This document shows positions 33,479-41,618 of a stretch of DNA of 41,618 bases, piece by piece; within the stretch, counting starts at the first letter, position 1; the number at the start of each line of letters is the position of its first letter. Position numbers and translations under genes: made by a program. The stretch spans positions 1-41,618 of the forward strand of contig RECO01000121.1 of NCBI GenBank assembly GCA_007694015.1, in the 5' to 3' direction. The notes beneath the pieces were generated by a model, which had not been told where the DNA came from, did not search any database, and saw nothing but the letters and a program-made list of their open reading frames with translations. This DNA is from Geminicoccaceae bacterium. GTDB lineage: Bacteria; Pseudomonadota; Alphaproteobacteria; Geminicoccales; Geminicoccaceae.

Positions 33479-34336
33479 TCAGATCAGCCGGTCATAGGGA
33501 GGCGGCACCGGGGGCAGGGCGGCGGGTTCGGCCGCCGCGTTCGAGGCATCGTCGAAGACGAAGCGCGGGCTCTGGTCCTGGAACGCCACGTGATGCAGGT
33601 CGATTTGGCCGGGTGCCAAACGCGCCACGGCGTAGCTGCCCGGCTCCAGGCTGCCGAGCACCACGTCGGCCGTGGCGAACTGCAGATGCACCTGGTGCGA
33701 GGTGCCGGGCAGGGCCGAAATCGACACCGCCTCTCTGCGGCCGAAAAAGGTTCGATGGATGTGGCCGGTGAAGACGTGGCGAACATTGCCGTGGCGCCTG
33801 ACGACCGCCCAGAACCGCTCGGCATCGGCGAGGCCGATCGCGTCCATGCCGGGGATGCCGCAGCCGACCGGTGGGTGGTGCATGGCGATCACCACGTCCC
33901 GCGCCGCGCGTGCGGCCAGCGCCCGGTCGAGCCACGCCAGGCGTGCGGCGCAGAGTTCGCCGTGGGCGGCCCCCGGCACGTGGGTGTCGAGCGCCACCAG
34001 ACTGACCCCGTTCGCGTGGTCGACCGCCTGCTGGACGAAACCGGCCTCGTCCACCGGTGCGCCTTCGAAGACCGCGCGAAAGGCTGCGCGGTCGTCGTGG
34101 TTGCCCAAGAGCAGCACCACGGGCATCGGCAACGCCTCCAGCCGCCGACGCAGCGCTGCGTAGGCGGCCTTTTCGCCAAGATCCGTCAAGTCGCCGGTCA
34201 CGAGCAGCAGGTCGGCATCGGCATAGTGCCGGCAGAGGTGCGCCAGCGCTGCATCCAAACCTTCGAACGGGTCGAGGCCGAAGAGACGGCGCGGTGGGGC
34301 GACCAGGTGCGGATCGGTCAAATGCACCAGAAACAA
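33479..34336 (-). CDS. Metallophosphoesterase, class III cyclic-nucleotide phosphodiesterase-like (CpdA type)
   Basis: 285-aa calcineurin-like phosphoesterase. It has the full set of metal ligands: TDPH (Asp8, His10), GD (Asp49), GNHD (Asn79, His80), HH (His153-His154) and GHIH (His192, His194). The closest well-known relatives are CpdA-like 3',5'-cAMP phosphodiesterases; substrate is not proven. The start is TTG at 34336 with an AGGAGA Shine-Dalgarno sequence. It begins only 9 bases after the uraD stop, so it is probably transcribed with uraD. Confidence 0.9.
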   Translation of the reverse strand: MFLVHLTDPHLVAPPRRLFGLDPFEGLDAALAHLCRHYADADLLLVTGDLTDLGEKAAYAALRRRLEALPMPVVLLLGNHDDRAAFRAVFEGAPVDEAGFVQQAVDHANGVSLVALDTHVPGAAHGELCAARLAWLDRALAARAARDVVIAMHHPPVGCGIPGMDAIGLADAERFWAVVRRHGNVRHVFTGHIHRTFFGRREAVSISALPGTSHQVHLQFATADVVLGSLEPGSYAVARLAPGQIDLHHVAFQDQSPRFVFDDASNAAAEPAALPPVPPPYDRLI

Positions 34337-34345
34337 GCGTGTCTC

Positions 34346-34861
34346 CTACTCGCTGACGAGATCGTCGAGCCGAAACCGGGCGATCAGCTCGACCTCGGCC
34401 AGGGCCTTTTGGAACTCGTGCTCGGCGTCGTTCGGCAGACGGTCTTCGAAGGCCTGGAGGATCATCGCCTTCGAAGCGCCCTTGACGGCAAAGATGAACG
34501 GGAACGCGAACTTCGCCCGATAGGCGTCGTTGAGTTCGTGGAACATCGCATATTCCCCCTCGCTCAACCGATCGAGGCCGACGCCATGCTGCTCCGCGGC
34601 CGACAGCTCGCCGATGGCACCGTCCATCGCGGCCTTGCCGGCAAGGTCCGGATGCGCGTTCAAGACGTCGCGCTGAAGACCGGCGTCGGCCGTGCGCAGG
34701 GCGTCGCAAAAACCCTGGTGCAGCGCTTCGCGGTTGGCGAAAGGCCGGGCGGCAAAGGCCGCTTCGGCCACCCATGGGCTGTGCTCGACGACATGGCCGA
34801 GGGCTGCGACGAACGCCGCTCGGTCCATGGTGTTGAGGTCGACGAGACGGATGGTCGCCAT
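34346..34861 (-). CDS. uraD: UraD, OHCU decarboxylase
   Basis: 171-aa enzyme that decarboxylates 2-oxo-4-hydroxy-4-carboxy-5-ureidoimidazoline to (S)-allantoin, the last step of urate breakdown. It shows the catalytic His70 in NAHPDLAGK, then [20 protein letters not shown] and FPFIFAVKG, all family hallmarks. A clear AAAGGAAG Shine-Dalgarno sequence precedes the ATG. Divergent from hiuH, which supplies its substrate, with an 83-base gap. Confidence 0.97.
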   Translation of the reverse strand: MATIRLVDLNTMDRAAFVAALGHVVEHSPWVAEAAFAARPFANREALHQGFCDALRTADAGLQRDVLNAHPDLAGKAAMDGAIGELSAAEQHGVGLDRLSEGEYAMFHELNDAYRAKFAFPFIFAVKGASKAMILQAFEDRLPNDAEHEFQKALAEVELIARFRLDDLVSE

Positions 34862-34898
34862 GGCTCGCTTCCTTTCGACATCGACAAGCCCCCCGACT

Positions 34899-34914
34899 TC
34901 GGCAACTTAGCCGA
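34899..34914. promoter_or_regulatory. Inverted repeat in the uraD/hiuH divergent promoter gap
   Basis: TCGGC-AACTTA-GCCGA, 5-bp arms with a 6-bp AT-rich centre, near the middle of the 83-base gap between the two arms of the purine locus. Position and symmetry suit a dimeric repressor that would control both directions. No regulator gene is in the window. Confidence 0.4.
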
Positions 34915-34944
34915 GACGGTGATGCAGGTCAGCCGGGAAGCCCG

Positions 34945-35295
34945 ATGGGACGTTTGACGACACACGTCTTGGACACCGCCTTGGGTCGGCCCGCGGCCGG
35001 GCTGCATCTGGCACTGGTCTCGCTAGCGCCCGAACGCTGCATCCTGGTGACGGCCACGACCAACCCGGACGGCCGCGTCGACGCGCCGCTGCTCGAAGGC
35101 GAGACGATGCGGGCCGGGCCGTACGAACTGGTGTTCGAAGCCGCCGCCTATCACCGCCAAACCGGCCAAGCGCTGGCCGACCCACCGTTCCTGGACGAGG
35201 TCGTCATCCGCTTCGCCATCGCCGACCCGGCTGCGCACTACCACGTGCCGCTCCTGCTCTCGCCCTGGAGCTACACGACATATCGGGGTTCGTGA
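34945..35295 (+). CDS. uraH: 5-Hydroxyisourate hydrolase (transthyretin-like)
   Basis: 116-aa transthyretin-related enzyme (also called hiuH or pucM) that opens 5-hydroxyisourate to OHCU. The N-terminal signature [14 protein letters not shown] and the C-terminal [18 protein letters not shown] are intact, including the YRGS tail that separates the enzymes from vertebrate transthyretin. There is no signal peptide, so it is cytoplasmic. The xdhA start is 4 bases after its stop. Confidence 0.97.
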   Translation: MGRLTTHVLDTALGRPAAGLHLALVSLAPERCILVTATTNPDGRVDAPLLEGETMRAGPYELVFEAAAYHRQTGQALADPPFLDEVVIRFAIADPAAHYHVPLLLSPWSYTTYRGS

Positions 35296-35299
35296 GCCC

Positions 35300-36730
35300 A
35301 TGCGGCTGCGCTTCCTGCTCAACGGTGCCGTGCAGGAGGTCGAGGCGCATCCCTCGCGGCTGCTGCTCGGCTGGCTGCGCGAGACGGCGGGCCTGACCGG
35401 CACCAAGGAGGGCTGCGGCGAAGGTGATTGCGGCGCCTGCACGGTAGCGCTCGGCGACCTCGACGAGGAGGGTGCGCTGCGCTGGCGGGCGGTCAACGCC
35501 TGCATCCTCTTTCTCGGCCAGGTCGACGGCAAGGCGGTGCTCACCGTCGAAGGCGTGGCCCAGGGGGACGGCACGCTGCACCCGGTGCAACAAGCGCTGG
35601 TCCAGCAACACGCCTCTCAATGCGGCTTCTGCACCCCCGGCTTCGTGATGACGCTGTTCACCCACTGGTGGCGCTTAGGTCCCACCGACCGGGCGAGCCT
35701 GGACGACCTCCTCGCCGGCAATCTCTGCCGCTGCACCGGCTACCGGCCGATCCTGGATGCGGCACGGGCGGCCCTGGCCCTTCCCGGTGGCGACCGGCAC
35801 CGCGACGAGGCCTGGCGTATCGTCCGCCAACTCCGCGCCTGGCACGACCGCCCACCCTTGGCCAGGGGCTTCGTCGCCCCGCGCAATCTCGACGCGCTCG
35901 CCGACCATCTGGCGGCCCACCCGGGCGCCCTCCTGCTCGCCGGCGGCACCGACGCGGGCTTGTGGGTGACCAAAGACCTGCGCGATTACGACCACGTCGT
36001 CCACCTGGGCGAGGTGGCGGAACTGCGGCGCATCGGGGTCGCCGACGGCCACCTTCAGGTCGGCGCCGCCGCCACCTACACCGACCTCCTCCCCCACGCC
36101 CAAACCCATTGGCCGGCCTTTGCGGACCTGCTCCGCCGCCTCGGCTCCGAGTTGATCCGCAATTCCGCCACCCTCGGCGGCAATCTCGGCAGTGCGTCCC
36201 CGATCGGCGACACCCTGCCCGTGCTGCTTGCCCTCGACGCCACGCTGGTGCTGCGCCACGGCGAGCGCCGCTGGACCTTGCCGGTCGACCGGTTTTTCCT
36301 CGACTACAAACGGACGGCCCTCCCCAAGGGCGGCTTCGTCGAACGCATCGACCTGCCGCTGCCGCCACCCGACCTGACCCTGCACGTCACCAAGGTTGCC
36401 AAGCGCTTCGACCAGGACATCAGCGCGGTGCTGCTGGCGACGGCCTTCCGCCACGACGGCCACACGATCCACACCGCCCGGATCGGCATCGGCGGCATGG
36501 CGGCGACGCCCGCGCGCGCCCGCAGCGCCGAAGCGCGGCTCGAAGGTGCTCCCCTCACGCCCGCCACGTTCCAAGGCGCCGCCGCCGCGCTCGCCTCCGA
36601 GTTCCAACCGCTGACCGACCTGCGCGCCAGCGCTGGCTACCGCCTGGAAGCCGCCCGCGCTGCCCTCCTCCAGGCCGGTGCCGCGGCCATGGGCGATGAA
36701 GTGGCCCTCCCCCTGGAGCCGGTCGCTTGA
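35300..36730 (+). CDS. xdhA: Xanthine dehydrogenase small subunit XdhA (2x[2Fe-2S], FAD)
   Basis: 476-aa subunit that passes electrons from the molybdenum site to NAD. First [2Fe-2S] cluster: EGCGEGDCGAC (Cys39, Cys44, Cys47) with Cys68. Second: QCGFC (Cys108, Cys111) and CRC (Cys143, Cys145). The FAD domain has LLAGGTDAGLW and SATLGGNLGSASPIGD. These Cys sets match bacterial XdhA. The ATG follows the hiuH stop by 4 bases, and the stop overlaps the TTG start of xdhB. Confidence 0.97.
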   Translation: MRLRFLLNGAVQEVEAHPSRLLLGWLRETAGLTGTKEGCGEGDCGACTVALGDLDEEGALRWRAVNACILFLGQVDGKAVLTVEGVAQGDGTLHPVQQALVQQHASQCGFCTPGFVMTLFTHWWRLGPTDRASLDDLLAGNLCRCTGYRPILDAARAALALPGGDRHRDEAWRIVRQLRAWHDRPPLARGFVAPRNLDALADHLAAHPGALLLAGGTDAGLWVTKDLRDYDHVVHLGEVAELRRIGVADGHLQVGAAATYTDLLPHAQTHWPAFADLLRRLGSELIRNSATLGGNLGSASPIGDTLPVLLALDATLVLRHGERRWTLPVDRFFLDYKRTALPKGGFVERIDLPLPPPDLTLHVTKVAKRFDQDISAVLLATAFRHDGHTIHTARIGIGGMAATPARARSAEARLEGAPLTPATFQGAAAALASEFQPLTDLRASAGYRLEAARAALLQAGAAAMGDEVALPLEPVA

Positions 36731-39012
36731 GCCGCGTCCACCAAAGCCTCGCCCATGACAGCGCGGTCCAGCACGTCACCGGCCGCGCCCGCTACACCGA
36801 CGACCTGCCCGAACCCAAGGGCCTCCTTCACGCCGCCGTCGGCCTCAGCCAATGCGCCGCCGGCCGCATCATGGCCCTCGACCTCGGACCCGTCCGCAAC
36901 AGCCCCGGCGTCGTCGCCGTCGTCACCGCCGCCGACATCCCGGGCGTCAACGACATCGGCCCCGTCTTCCACGACGAGCCCGTGCTCGCCACCGACCGCG
37001 TCGACTACTGGGGCCAGGCCCTCTTCGCCGTCGCCGCCACCACCGTCGAAGCCGCCCGCCGCGCCGCCCGCCTGGCCCAGGTCACCTACGCCCCCGAACC
37101 ACCCCTCCTCACCGTCGACCAGGCGCTTGCCGCCGCAAGCTTCGTGTTGCCCCCGCACACCATGCAGAAGGGCGACGTCGAAGCCGCCCTGGCTACGGCC
37201 CCCCACCGCCTCGCCTGTGAGCTGCGCATGGGCGGCCAGGACCACTTCTACCTCGAGGGCCAGATCGCCTTGGTCCTCCCCCAGGACGACGGCGGCTTTC
37301 TGGTCTACAGCTCCACCCAGCACCCGAGCGAAATCCAGCACAAGGTGGCCGAAGTCCTGGGCCTGCCGTCGGCCGCCGTGACCGTCGAGGTGCGGCGCAT
37401 GGGCGGCGGCTTCGGCGGCAAGGAAACCCAGGGCAACCTCATCGCCGTCCTGGCCGCCCTCCTCGCTCGCCAAACCGGCCGCCCCGTGAAGCTCCGGCTC
37501 GACCGCGACACCGACATGGAACTGACCGGCAAGCGCCACGACTTCAAAAGCCGCTTCGAGGTCGGCTTCGACGACGAGGGGCGCATCCTGGCGCTGGATG
37601 CCGAACTCGCCGCCCGCTGCGGGCTCTCGGCCGACCTCTCGGCCGCCATCTGCGACCGGGCGATGTTCCACACCGACAATGCCTACTACCTCCCGGCCGC
37701 CCGTATCCACGCCCACCGCTGCAAGACGCACACCGTCTCCAACACGGCCTTTCGCGGCTTCGGCGGCCCGCAAGGCATGTTGGGGGCGGAGTTCTACATC
37801 GACGAAATCGCCCGCCAGCTCGGCAAGGACCCGCTCGACGTCCGCCTCTCGAACCTCTACGGCCCCGGCCGCGATACGACGCCCTACCACATGCAGGTCG
37901 AGGACAACGTCCTGCCGGAGTTGATGCTGGAGCTGGAGGCCACCTGCCGCTACCGCCAGCGCCGCCAGGCGATCACCGCGTTCAACGCGCAAAGCCCCAT
38001 CATCAAGCGCGGCCTCGCCCTCACACCCGTCAAATTCGGCATCTCCTTCACCGTCACCCACCTGAACCAGGCGGGTGCCCTCCTCCACATCTACCAGGAC
38101 GGCTCGCTCCACCTGAACCACGGCGGCACCGAAATGGGCCAGGGGCTGTTCGTGAAGGTCCAACAGATCGTGGCCGACGTGTTCGACGTGCCCCCCGCCT
38201 GGGTCCACCTCTCGCCCACCAACACGGGCAAGGTCCCCAACACCTCGCCCACCGCCGCGTCGTCCGGCACCGACCTCAACGGCATGGCCGCCCAGAACGC
38301 CGCATTGACCCTGAAAGACCGCCTCGCCGCGTTCGTCGCCGAACGGCACCAGGCGAGCCCCGAGGAGGTCCGCTTCGAGCAGGGCGAGGTCGTCGTCCGC
38401 GGCAACCGGCTCGCCTTCGCGGAAGTCGCCCGCCGCGCCTACCTCGCCCGCATCCAGCTCTCCGCCACCGGGTTCTACAAAACGCCCAAGATCCACTACG
38501 ACCGCGACCAGGCCCGCGGCCGCCCGTTCTACTACTTCGCCTGCGGGGCCGCCTGCAGCGAAGTTGCGGTCAACACGGCGACCGGCGAGCACCGCACCAC
38601 CCGCGTCGACATCCTCCACGACGCCGGCCGCTCCTTGAACCCCGCCATCGACCAGGGCCAAATCGAGGGCGGCTTCGTCCAGGGCATGGGCTGGCTCACG
38701 TCCGAAGAACTCTGGTGGAACGAAGCCGGCCGCCTCATGACCCACGCCCCCTCCACCTACAAAATCCCGACGGCCCGCGACGTCCCCCACACCTTCCACG
38801 TCAGCTTGTGGGAACGCGGTGAAAACCACGAGGACACCATCCACCGCTCCAAGGCCGTGGGCGAGCCGCCGCTGATGCTCGCCATCTCCGTCTTCCTGGC
38901 GCTCAGGGACGCGCTCGCGAGCCTCCGCCCGCACAGCCGCCCCAAGCTCGACGCCCCAGCCACGCCCGAACGCATCCTCTGGGCGGCGAAGGCGCTCCGG
39001 GAGGGCAGGTGA
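36727..39012 (+). CDS. xdhB: Xanthine dehydrogenase molybdenum subunit XdhB
   Basis: 761-aa catalytic subunit that binds the molybdopterin cofactor and hydroxylates hypoxanthine and xanthine to urate. It shows RRMGGGFGGKE, AFRGFGGPQGM, GGTEMGQGLFVK, TAASSGTDLNG and the catalytic Glu713 in KAVGEPPLML. Start: TTG at 36727 in a TTGA overlap with the xdhA stop, after which the protein begins MSRVHQSLAHDSAVQHVTGR as in homologues. Confidence 0.97.
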   Translation: MSRVHQSLAHDSAVQHVTGRARYTDDLPEPKGLLHAAVGLSQCAAGRIMALDLGPVRNSPGVVAVVTAADIPGVNDIGPVFHDEPVLATDRVDYWGQALFAVAATTVEAARRAARLAQVTYAPEPPLLTVDQALAAASFVLPPHTMQKGDVEAALATAPHRLACELRMGGQDHFYLEGQIALVLPQDDGGFLVYSSTQHPSEIQHKVAEVLGLPSAAVTVEVRRMGGGFGGKETQGNLIAVLAALLARQTGRPVKLRLDRDTDMELTGKRHDFKSRFEVGFDDEGRILALDAELAARCGLSADLSAAICDRAMFHTDNAYYLPAARIHAHRCKTHTVSNTAFRGFGGPQGMLGAEFYIDEIARQLGKDPLDVRLSNLYGPGRDTTPYHMQVEDNVLPELMLELEATCRYRQRRQAITAFNAQSPIIKRGLALTPVKFGISFTVTHLNQAGALLHIYQDGSLHLNHGGTEMGQGLFVKVQQIVADVFDVPPAWVHLSPTNTGKVPNTSPTAASSGTDLNGMAAQNAALTLKDRLAAFVAERHQASPEEVRFEQGEVVVRGNRLAFAEVARRAYLARIQLSATGFYKTPKIHYDRDQARGRPFYYFACGAACSEVAVNTATGEHRTTRVDILHDAGRSLNPAIDQGQIEGGFVQGMGWLTSEELWWNEAGRLMTHAPSTYKIPTARDVPHTFHVSLWERGENHEDTIHRSKAVGEPPLMLAISVFLALRDALASLRPHSRPKLDAPATPERILWAAKALREGR

Positions 39013-39746
39013 GCGCCATCCGCATCACCGTGATCGAAACCAAGGGCTCCACCCCGCGCGAGGTGGGCGCCTCCATGCTGGTCACCGCGGACCGGCAAGA
39101 AGGCACCATCGGCGGCGGCGAACTCGAATGGCGCGCGACATCCCTTGCCCGCGCCCGCCTTCACGAACACGTCGACGAGGTCGTCGCCTTCCCCCTCGGC
39201 CCCGAACTTGCCCAATGCTGCGGCGGCTTCGTCCGCCTCCGCCTCGAACGCACGAGCGACACTGGCCTCGAGGCCGCCCCGCTCCTGGCCCCCGTCTGGC
39301 TGTTCGGCGCCGGCCACGTCGGCCAAGCCCTCGTCGCCATCCTCCGCACCCTGCCGGCCCAGGAGATCGTCTGGATCGACGAACGCCCCCAAACCCTCCC
39401 CACTGCGAAAGACGGCCTCACCCCCGTCCCCGCCACCCAGCCCGAAGCCCTCGTCGCCAAAGCCCCCGCCGGCGCCCTGCTCCTGGTGATGACCCACAGC
39501 CACCCCCGCGACCTCGCCATCGTCACCAAAGCGCTCGAACGCGAAGACCTCGGTTTTCTCGGCCTCATCGGCTCCAGGACCAAACGCGCCCGCTTCGCCC
39601 AACGCCTCCGCCAGTTCGGCCACGACGACACGAGCCTCGCCCGCCTCACCTGCCCCATCGGCCTGCCCGCGGTGAAGGGCAAACACCCCGCCGCCATCGC
39701 CGTCGCCGTCACCGCCCAATTGCTGGAGCAAACCGCCCATGGATGA
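39009..39746 (+). CDS. xdhC: XdhC, molybdenum-cofactor insertion chaperone for xanthine dehydrogenase
   Basis: 245-aa protein that binds the molybdenum cofactor, protects it during sulfuration and inserts it into XdhB; it is not part of the mature enzyme. The N-terminal domain has ETKGSTPREVGASMLVT, GGGELEW and the double Cys of LAQCCGG; the C-terminal Rossmann domain has LFGAGHVGQAL and LIGSRTKRARF. Start: GTG at 39009 overlapping the xdhB stop (GTGA). It overlaps guaD by 8 bases. Confidence 0.96.
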   Translation: MSAIRITVIETKGSTPREVGASMLVTADRQEGTIGGGELEWRATSLARARLHEHVDEVVAFPLGPELAQCCGGFVRLRLERTSDTGLEAAPLLAPVWLFGAGHVGQALVAILRTLPAQEIVWIDERPQTLPTAKDGLTPVPATQPEALVAKAPAGALLLVMTHSHPRDLAIVTKALEREDLGFLGLIGSRTKRARFAQRLRQFGHDDTSLARLTCPIGLPAVKGKHPAAIAVAVTAQLLEQTAHG

Positions 39747-40206
39747 CGCCGCCTGGATGCAACGGGCCATCGACCTCGCCACGGCCAACGTCGCCCAAGG
39801 CGGCGGCCCCTTCGGCGCCCTCGTCGTGAAAAACGGTCACATCGTCGCCACCGGCACCAACCGCGTCACCGCTGGCCTCGACCCCACCGCCCACGCCGAA
39901 ATCCAAGCCATCCGCCAAGCCTGCCAAGCCCTCGAAAGCTTCGCCCTCGAAGGCTGCACCCTCTACTCCAGCTGCGAGCCCTGCCCCATGTGCCTCGCCG
40001 CCGCCCACTGGGCCCGCCTGGAGCGTATCGTCTTCGCCGCCGACCGCTTCGACGCCGCCGCCGCCAACTTCGACGACGCCCTCCTCTACGACGAACTCAC
40101 CCGCCCCCTGACCGCCCGCCGCACCCCCATCCACCACCTCCCCCTCCCCACCGCCCGCACCCCCTTCGAAGCCTGGCAAGCCCTCGCCACCAAGACGCCG
40201 TATTGA
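39739..40206 (+). CDS. guaD: Guanine deaminase (cytidine-deaminase fold)
   Basis: 155-aa zinc deaminase. It has HAE (His52, Glu54) and EPCPMC (Cys82, Cys85). FGALVVKNGHIVATGTNRVT and DDALLYDELTRPLTARRTP resemble the domain-swapped guanine deaminases of the Bacillus GuaD type rather than tRNA adenosine deaminases (TadA). The xdh context supports guanine to xanthine. Codon use is extreme: Ala almost only GCC, Leu mostly CTC, Gln mostly CAA. The terminal YD-containing region before TARTPFEAWQ fits the family. It is the last gene of the hiuH-xdhABC-guaD operon; a G-tract hairpin follows 16 bases after the stop. Confidence 0.9.
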   Translation: MDDAAWMQRAIDLATANVAQGGGPFGALVVKNGHIVATGTNRVTAGLDPTAHAEIQAIRQACQALESFALEGCTLYSSCEPCPMCLAAAHWARLERIVFAADRFDAAAANFDDALLYDELTRPLTARRTPIHHLPLPTARTPFEAWQALATKTPY

Positions 40207-40222
40207 AGGCAAGGCAAAGGCA

Positions 40223-40254
40223 AGGGGGGACTTGCTGGTCCCCCCTCGACCCCC
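40223..40254. repeat. G-tract hairpin family, locus D
   Basis: AGGGGGG-ACTTGCTGGT-CCCCCCT, then CGACCCCCCAGCG, preceded by AAGGCAAGGCAAAGGCA. Twenty-two of the first 24 hairpin positions match locus C. It is followed by CGCCCCCGCGGCGGGGGGGC, a second G/C hairpin. Probable transcription end of the xdh-guaD operon, though no T-run is visible. Confidence 0.7.
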
Positions 40255-40742
40255 CAGCGCCCCCGCGGCGGGGGGGCAACTCGGGAGCAAAAAGCGCCCC
40301 CACCCCCCGGGCCCATGCCTGACAAACGCCGGCAAGACGCGACGCGGTGGCTTGCGCGCAAGGGTGAGGTCGGCCTGAAGCAGAGATGAGCCCTGCGCAG
40401 CGCTCGTCTCAAAGCTGCAGAAAGCGGCCGAAACAGCGGGAAACTGTTTGCCTCAAGTCGGCGGTTACCCGACCTGCCGCCACGGCACTGGAATAGGCGC
40501 CGCTTCATGGCGGGACTTGGGGTGGTCGTCGCCAGAAAGGAACTTACGTCGGCCTGGGCTGCGGACGTGTTGTTGGTCGGCTGCGAGCAGGTCAGCGGAC
40601 CTGCGGATCGCGAAGAAGCATAGACCTACTCGGCTAAAGTGGGCGACCCAGCTCTTCCGCGTGGCTAGGCCGGCGCTCAGCGCCTGAAGAAGGGTATGCC
40701 GACATCACTGTGTGGGCCGTGCTCCCTGGATCATGCGCTGGT
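40255..40742. other. Intergenic stretch without a recognised gene
   Basis: After the hairpins there are about 450 bases with short frames only (for example from ATG 40507) and no recognisable motif. Base composition is less C-rich than the operon before it. It may be remnant DNA near the truncated helicase. I see no RNA gene in it. Confidence 0.4.
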
Positions 40743-41563
40743 TCAAGTGCTGGGCTTCCCAAGAGGGTCCGTTCTGCGCTGGCGGGGCCATGTGTCCGCG
40801 GGGTGGCGCGGCAGAACCTTTGCGACCGTGCGGAAGTGCGGCAGCTGCGCCCACATTGCGTGCCAGCCGATGACGAAGACGCGGCGACGCGCCCGGGTCA
40901 CCGCGACGTTGAGAAAGTTGGGCCGCTCGTAGGCGAAGCGCCGGCTCGCCGTGCCGCCCGTCCCGCCCAGCACGATGGCCACCACGTCCTCCTCCCGGCC
41001 TTGGAAGGTGTGCACGGTGCCGAGGCGCTCCTCCTCCAGGAAATGCGCGAAGGCGGTCCGCCGCAGCGCCTGCCGGAGGCCGGCCGCGACGTCGCGGTAG
41101 GGCGTGATGACGTAGGCCGCCGCGTCGGTCTCGGCACAGGCCCCCAGCAGACGCAGGAGCACCGGCACCTCGGCCGCCACGAAATGGCTCGGGCTCTCGC
41201 TGTCCGCGCGCGGCACGTCGAGCCATGCGCTCGGCGGCAACGCCAGGGGTGGTCGTTCGGGCGTCGCCTCGACCAGGACCTCACCATAGGCGAGCGCCTT
41301 CGCCAGGCCCACCATCGGCTGGTCGCAGCGCCAGTGCACCCGCAACGGGCAGCCGAGGCGGACACGCGCGCCTCCTGCCAGTGCGATCTCGGTACCCACC
41401 CGAGCCCGGCGGTCGGCCAAGTCCTGCACCGACCAGCGGCGTACGTCGAAATCACCGCTCCCAGCGAAGTGCTCGGCAACCCGCTCCAGCAGCGGCTCGG
41501 GCAGATCGATCACAGGCTCCAGCTGCAGCGGGTCGCCGAGCGCGACGAAGCGCCGGCCGCGGC
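40743..41563 (-). pseudogene. C-terminal fragment of an SF1 (UPF1/DNA2-like) DNA/RNA helicase, 5' end lost
   Basis: About 273 codons of the second RecA-like domain (AAA_12). It has VALGDPLQLEPV (motif III), LRVHWRCDQPM (motif IV), YVITPYRD, GTVHTFQGREEDVVAIVLGG (motif V) and NVAVTRARRRVFV (motif VI). The Walker A and DEA(A/G)Q boxes that must precede motif III are absent. Upstream of about 41563 the sequence becomes AT-richer and repeat-like, as at an insertion-sequence end, although the frame stays open to GTG 41600. Without motifs I and II it could not hydrolyse ATP, so it is called a truncated gene. Confidence 0.8.
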
Positions 41564-41618
41564 TGTCAATGCTCATCGAAATCTCCCCAAAAGTGCTCAC
41601 GAAAATTCCCCACTTCGG
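41564..41618. mobile_element. Probable end of an IS21-family-like insertion sequence (window edge)
   Basis: Begins TGTCAATGCTCATCGAAATC and contains two staggered copies of a TGCTCA-CGAAA-CCCCA-type repeat starting at 41570 and 41594 (24-bp period). A 5'-TG end and multiple short terminal repeats are features of the IS21 family. The transposase genes would lie beyond base 41618. Identification rests on end structure and the abrupt loss of helicase homology only. Confidence 0.55.

Noticed and set aside
36637-38934. 765-codon minus-strand frame antisense to xdhB
   Set aside because: Gly/Val/Asp-rich sequence of the kind produced opposite C-ending codons; no family resemblance.
40448-40932. Short plus-strand frames of 78-79 codons in the guaD-helicase gap
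   Set aside because: No Shine-Dalgarno sequence, no motif, and the second overlaps the helicase fragment in antisense.

Overview
The window is about 41.6 kb of very GC-rich DNA (roughly 70% GC by eye) from an alphaproteobacterium. The order is uncertain; a Rhodospirillales-like lineage is my best guess. The evidence is gene order. A dcw block (rsmH-ftsL-ftsI-murE-murF-mraY) sits next to rnpB and an AmpD-type amidase. The chain DUF4175/TIGR02302-lysA-lptM-argH with a divergent tlpA follows, and then proA-nadD-rsfS-rlmH. All of these are typical of that class. I see no phage, CRISPR array or tRNA gene. Most of the window is ordinary core genome.

Layout. 1-5957 (minus): the peptidoglycan/division operon, with mraY cut by the window edge. 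5958-6445: an AT-rich gap where mraZ normally lies, carrying three exact DnaA-box 9-mers. 6446-6843 (minus): RNase P RNA. 6866-13400 (minus): amidase, TIGR02302 membrane protein, lysA, an lptM-type lipoprotein whose 5' half is built from hairpin repeats, and argH. 13416-13931 (plus): tlpA. 13947-18847 (minus): small lipoprotein, TRAP-TAXI transporter and zapE. 18985-20779 (plus): class III aminotransferase and a MAPEG protein. 20877-23914 (minus): rlmH, rsfS, nadD, proA.

24144-29407 (plus): a six-PAS GGDEF-EAL protein and a GNAT-nitrilase fusion. 29451-33352 (minus): a large exported protein, cheZ and cheY. 33479-34861 (minus): metallophosphoesterase and uraD. 34945-40206 (plus): hiuH-xdhA-xdhB-xdhC-guaD. 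Together with uraD this is a purine-degradation locus (guanine to xanthine to urate, then 5-hydroxyisourate to allantoin), but no urate oxidase is present. 40743-41563 (minus): the C-terminal part of an SF1 helicase, cut off by what looks like the end of an IS21-type insertion sequence at the window edge.

The least ordinary features are in the non-coding DNA. (i) The AT-rich DnaA-box island has one box covering the rsmH start codon. (ii) A dispersed family of G-tract hairpins with purine-rich leaders has four loci. At one of them a 36-bp tandem array and a 38-nt palindrome lie in frame between argH and lptM. (iii) A second dispersed palindrome family has ends resembling AGCGTTTTCCGG. (iv) Gene overlaps that force TTG or GTG starts (TTGA, GTGA) recur through the window.
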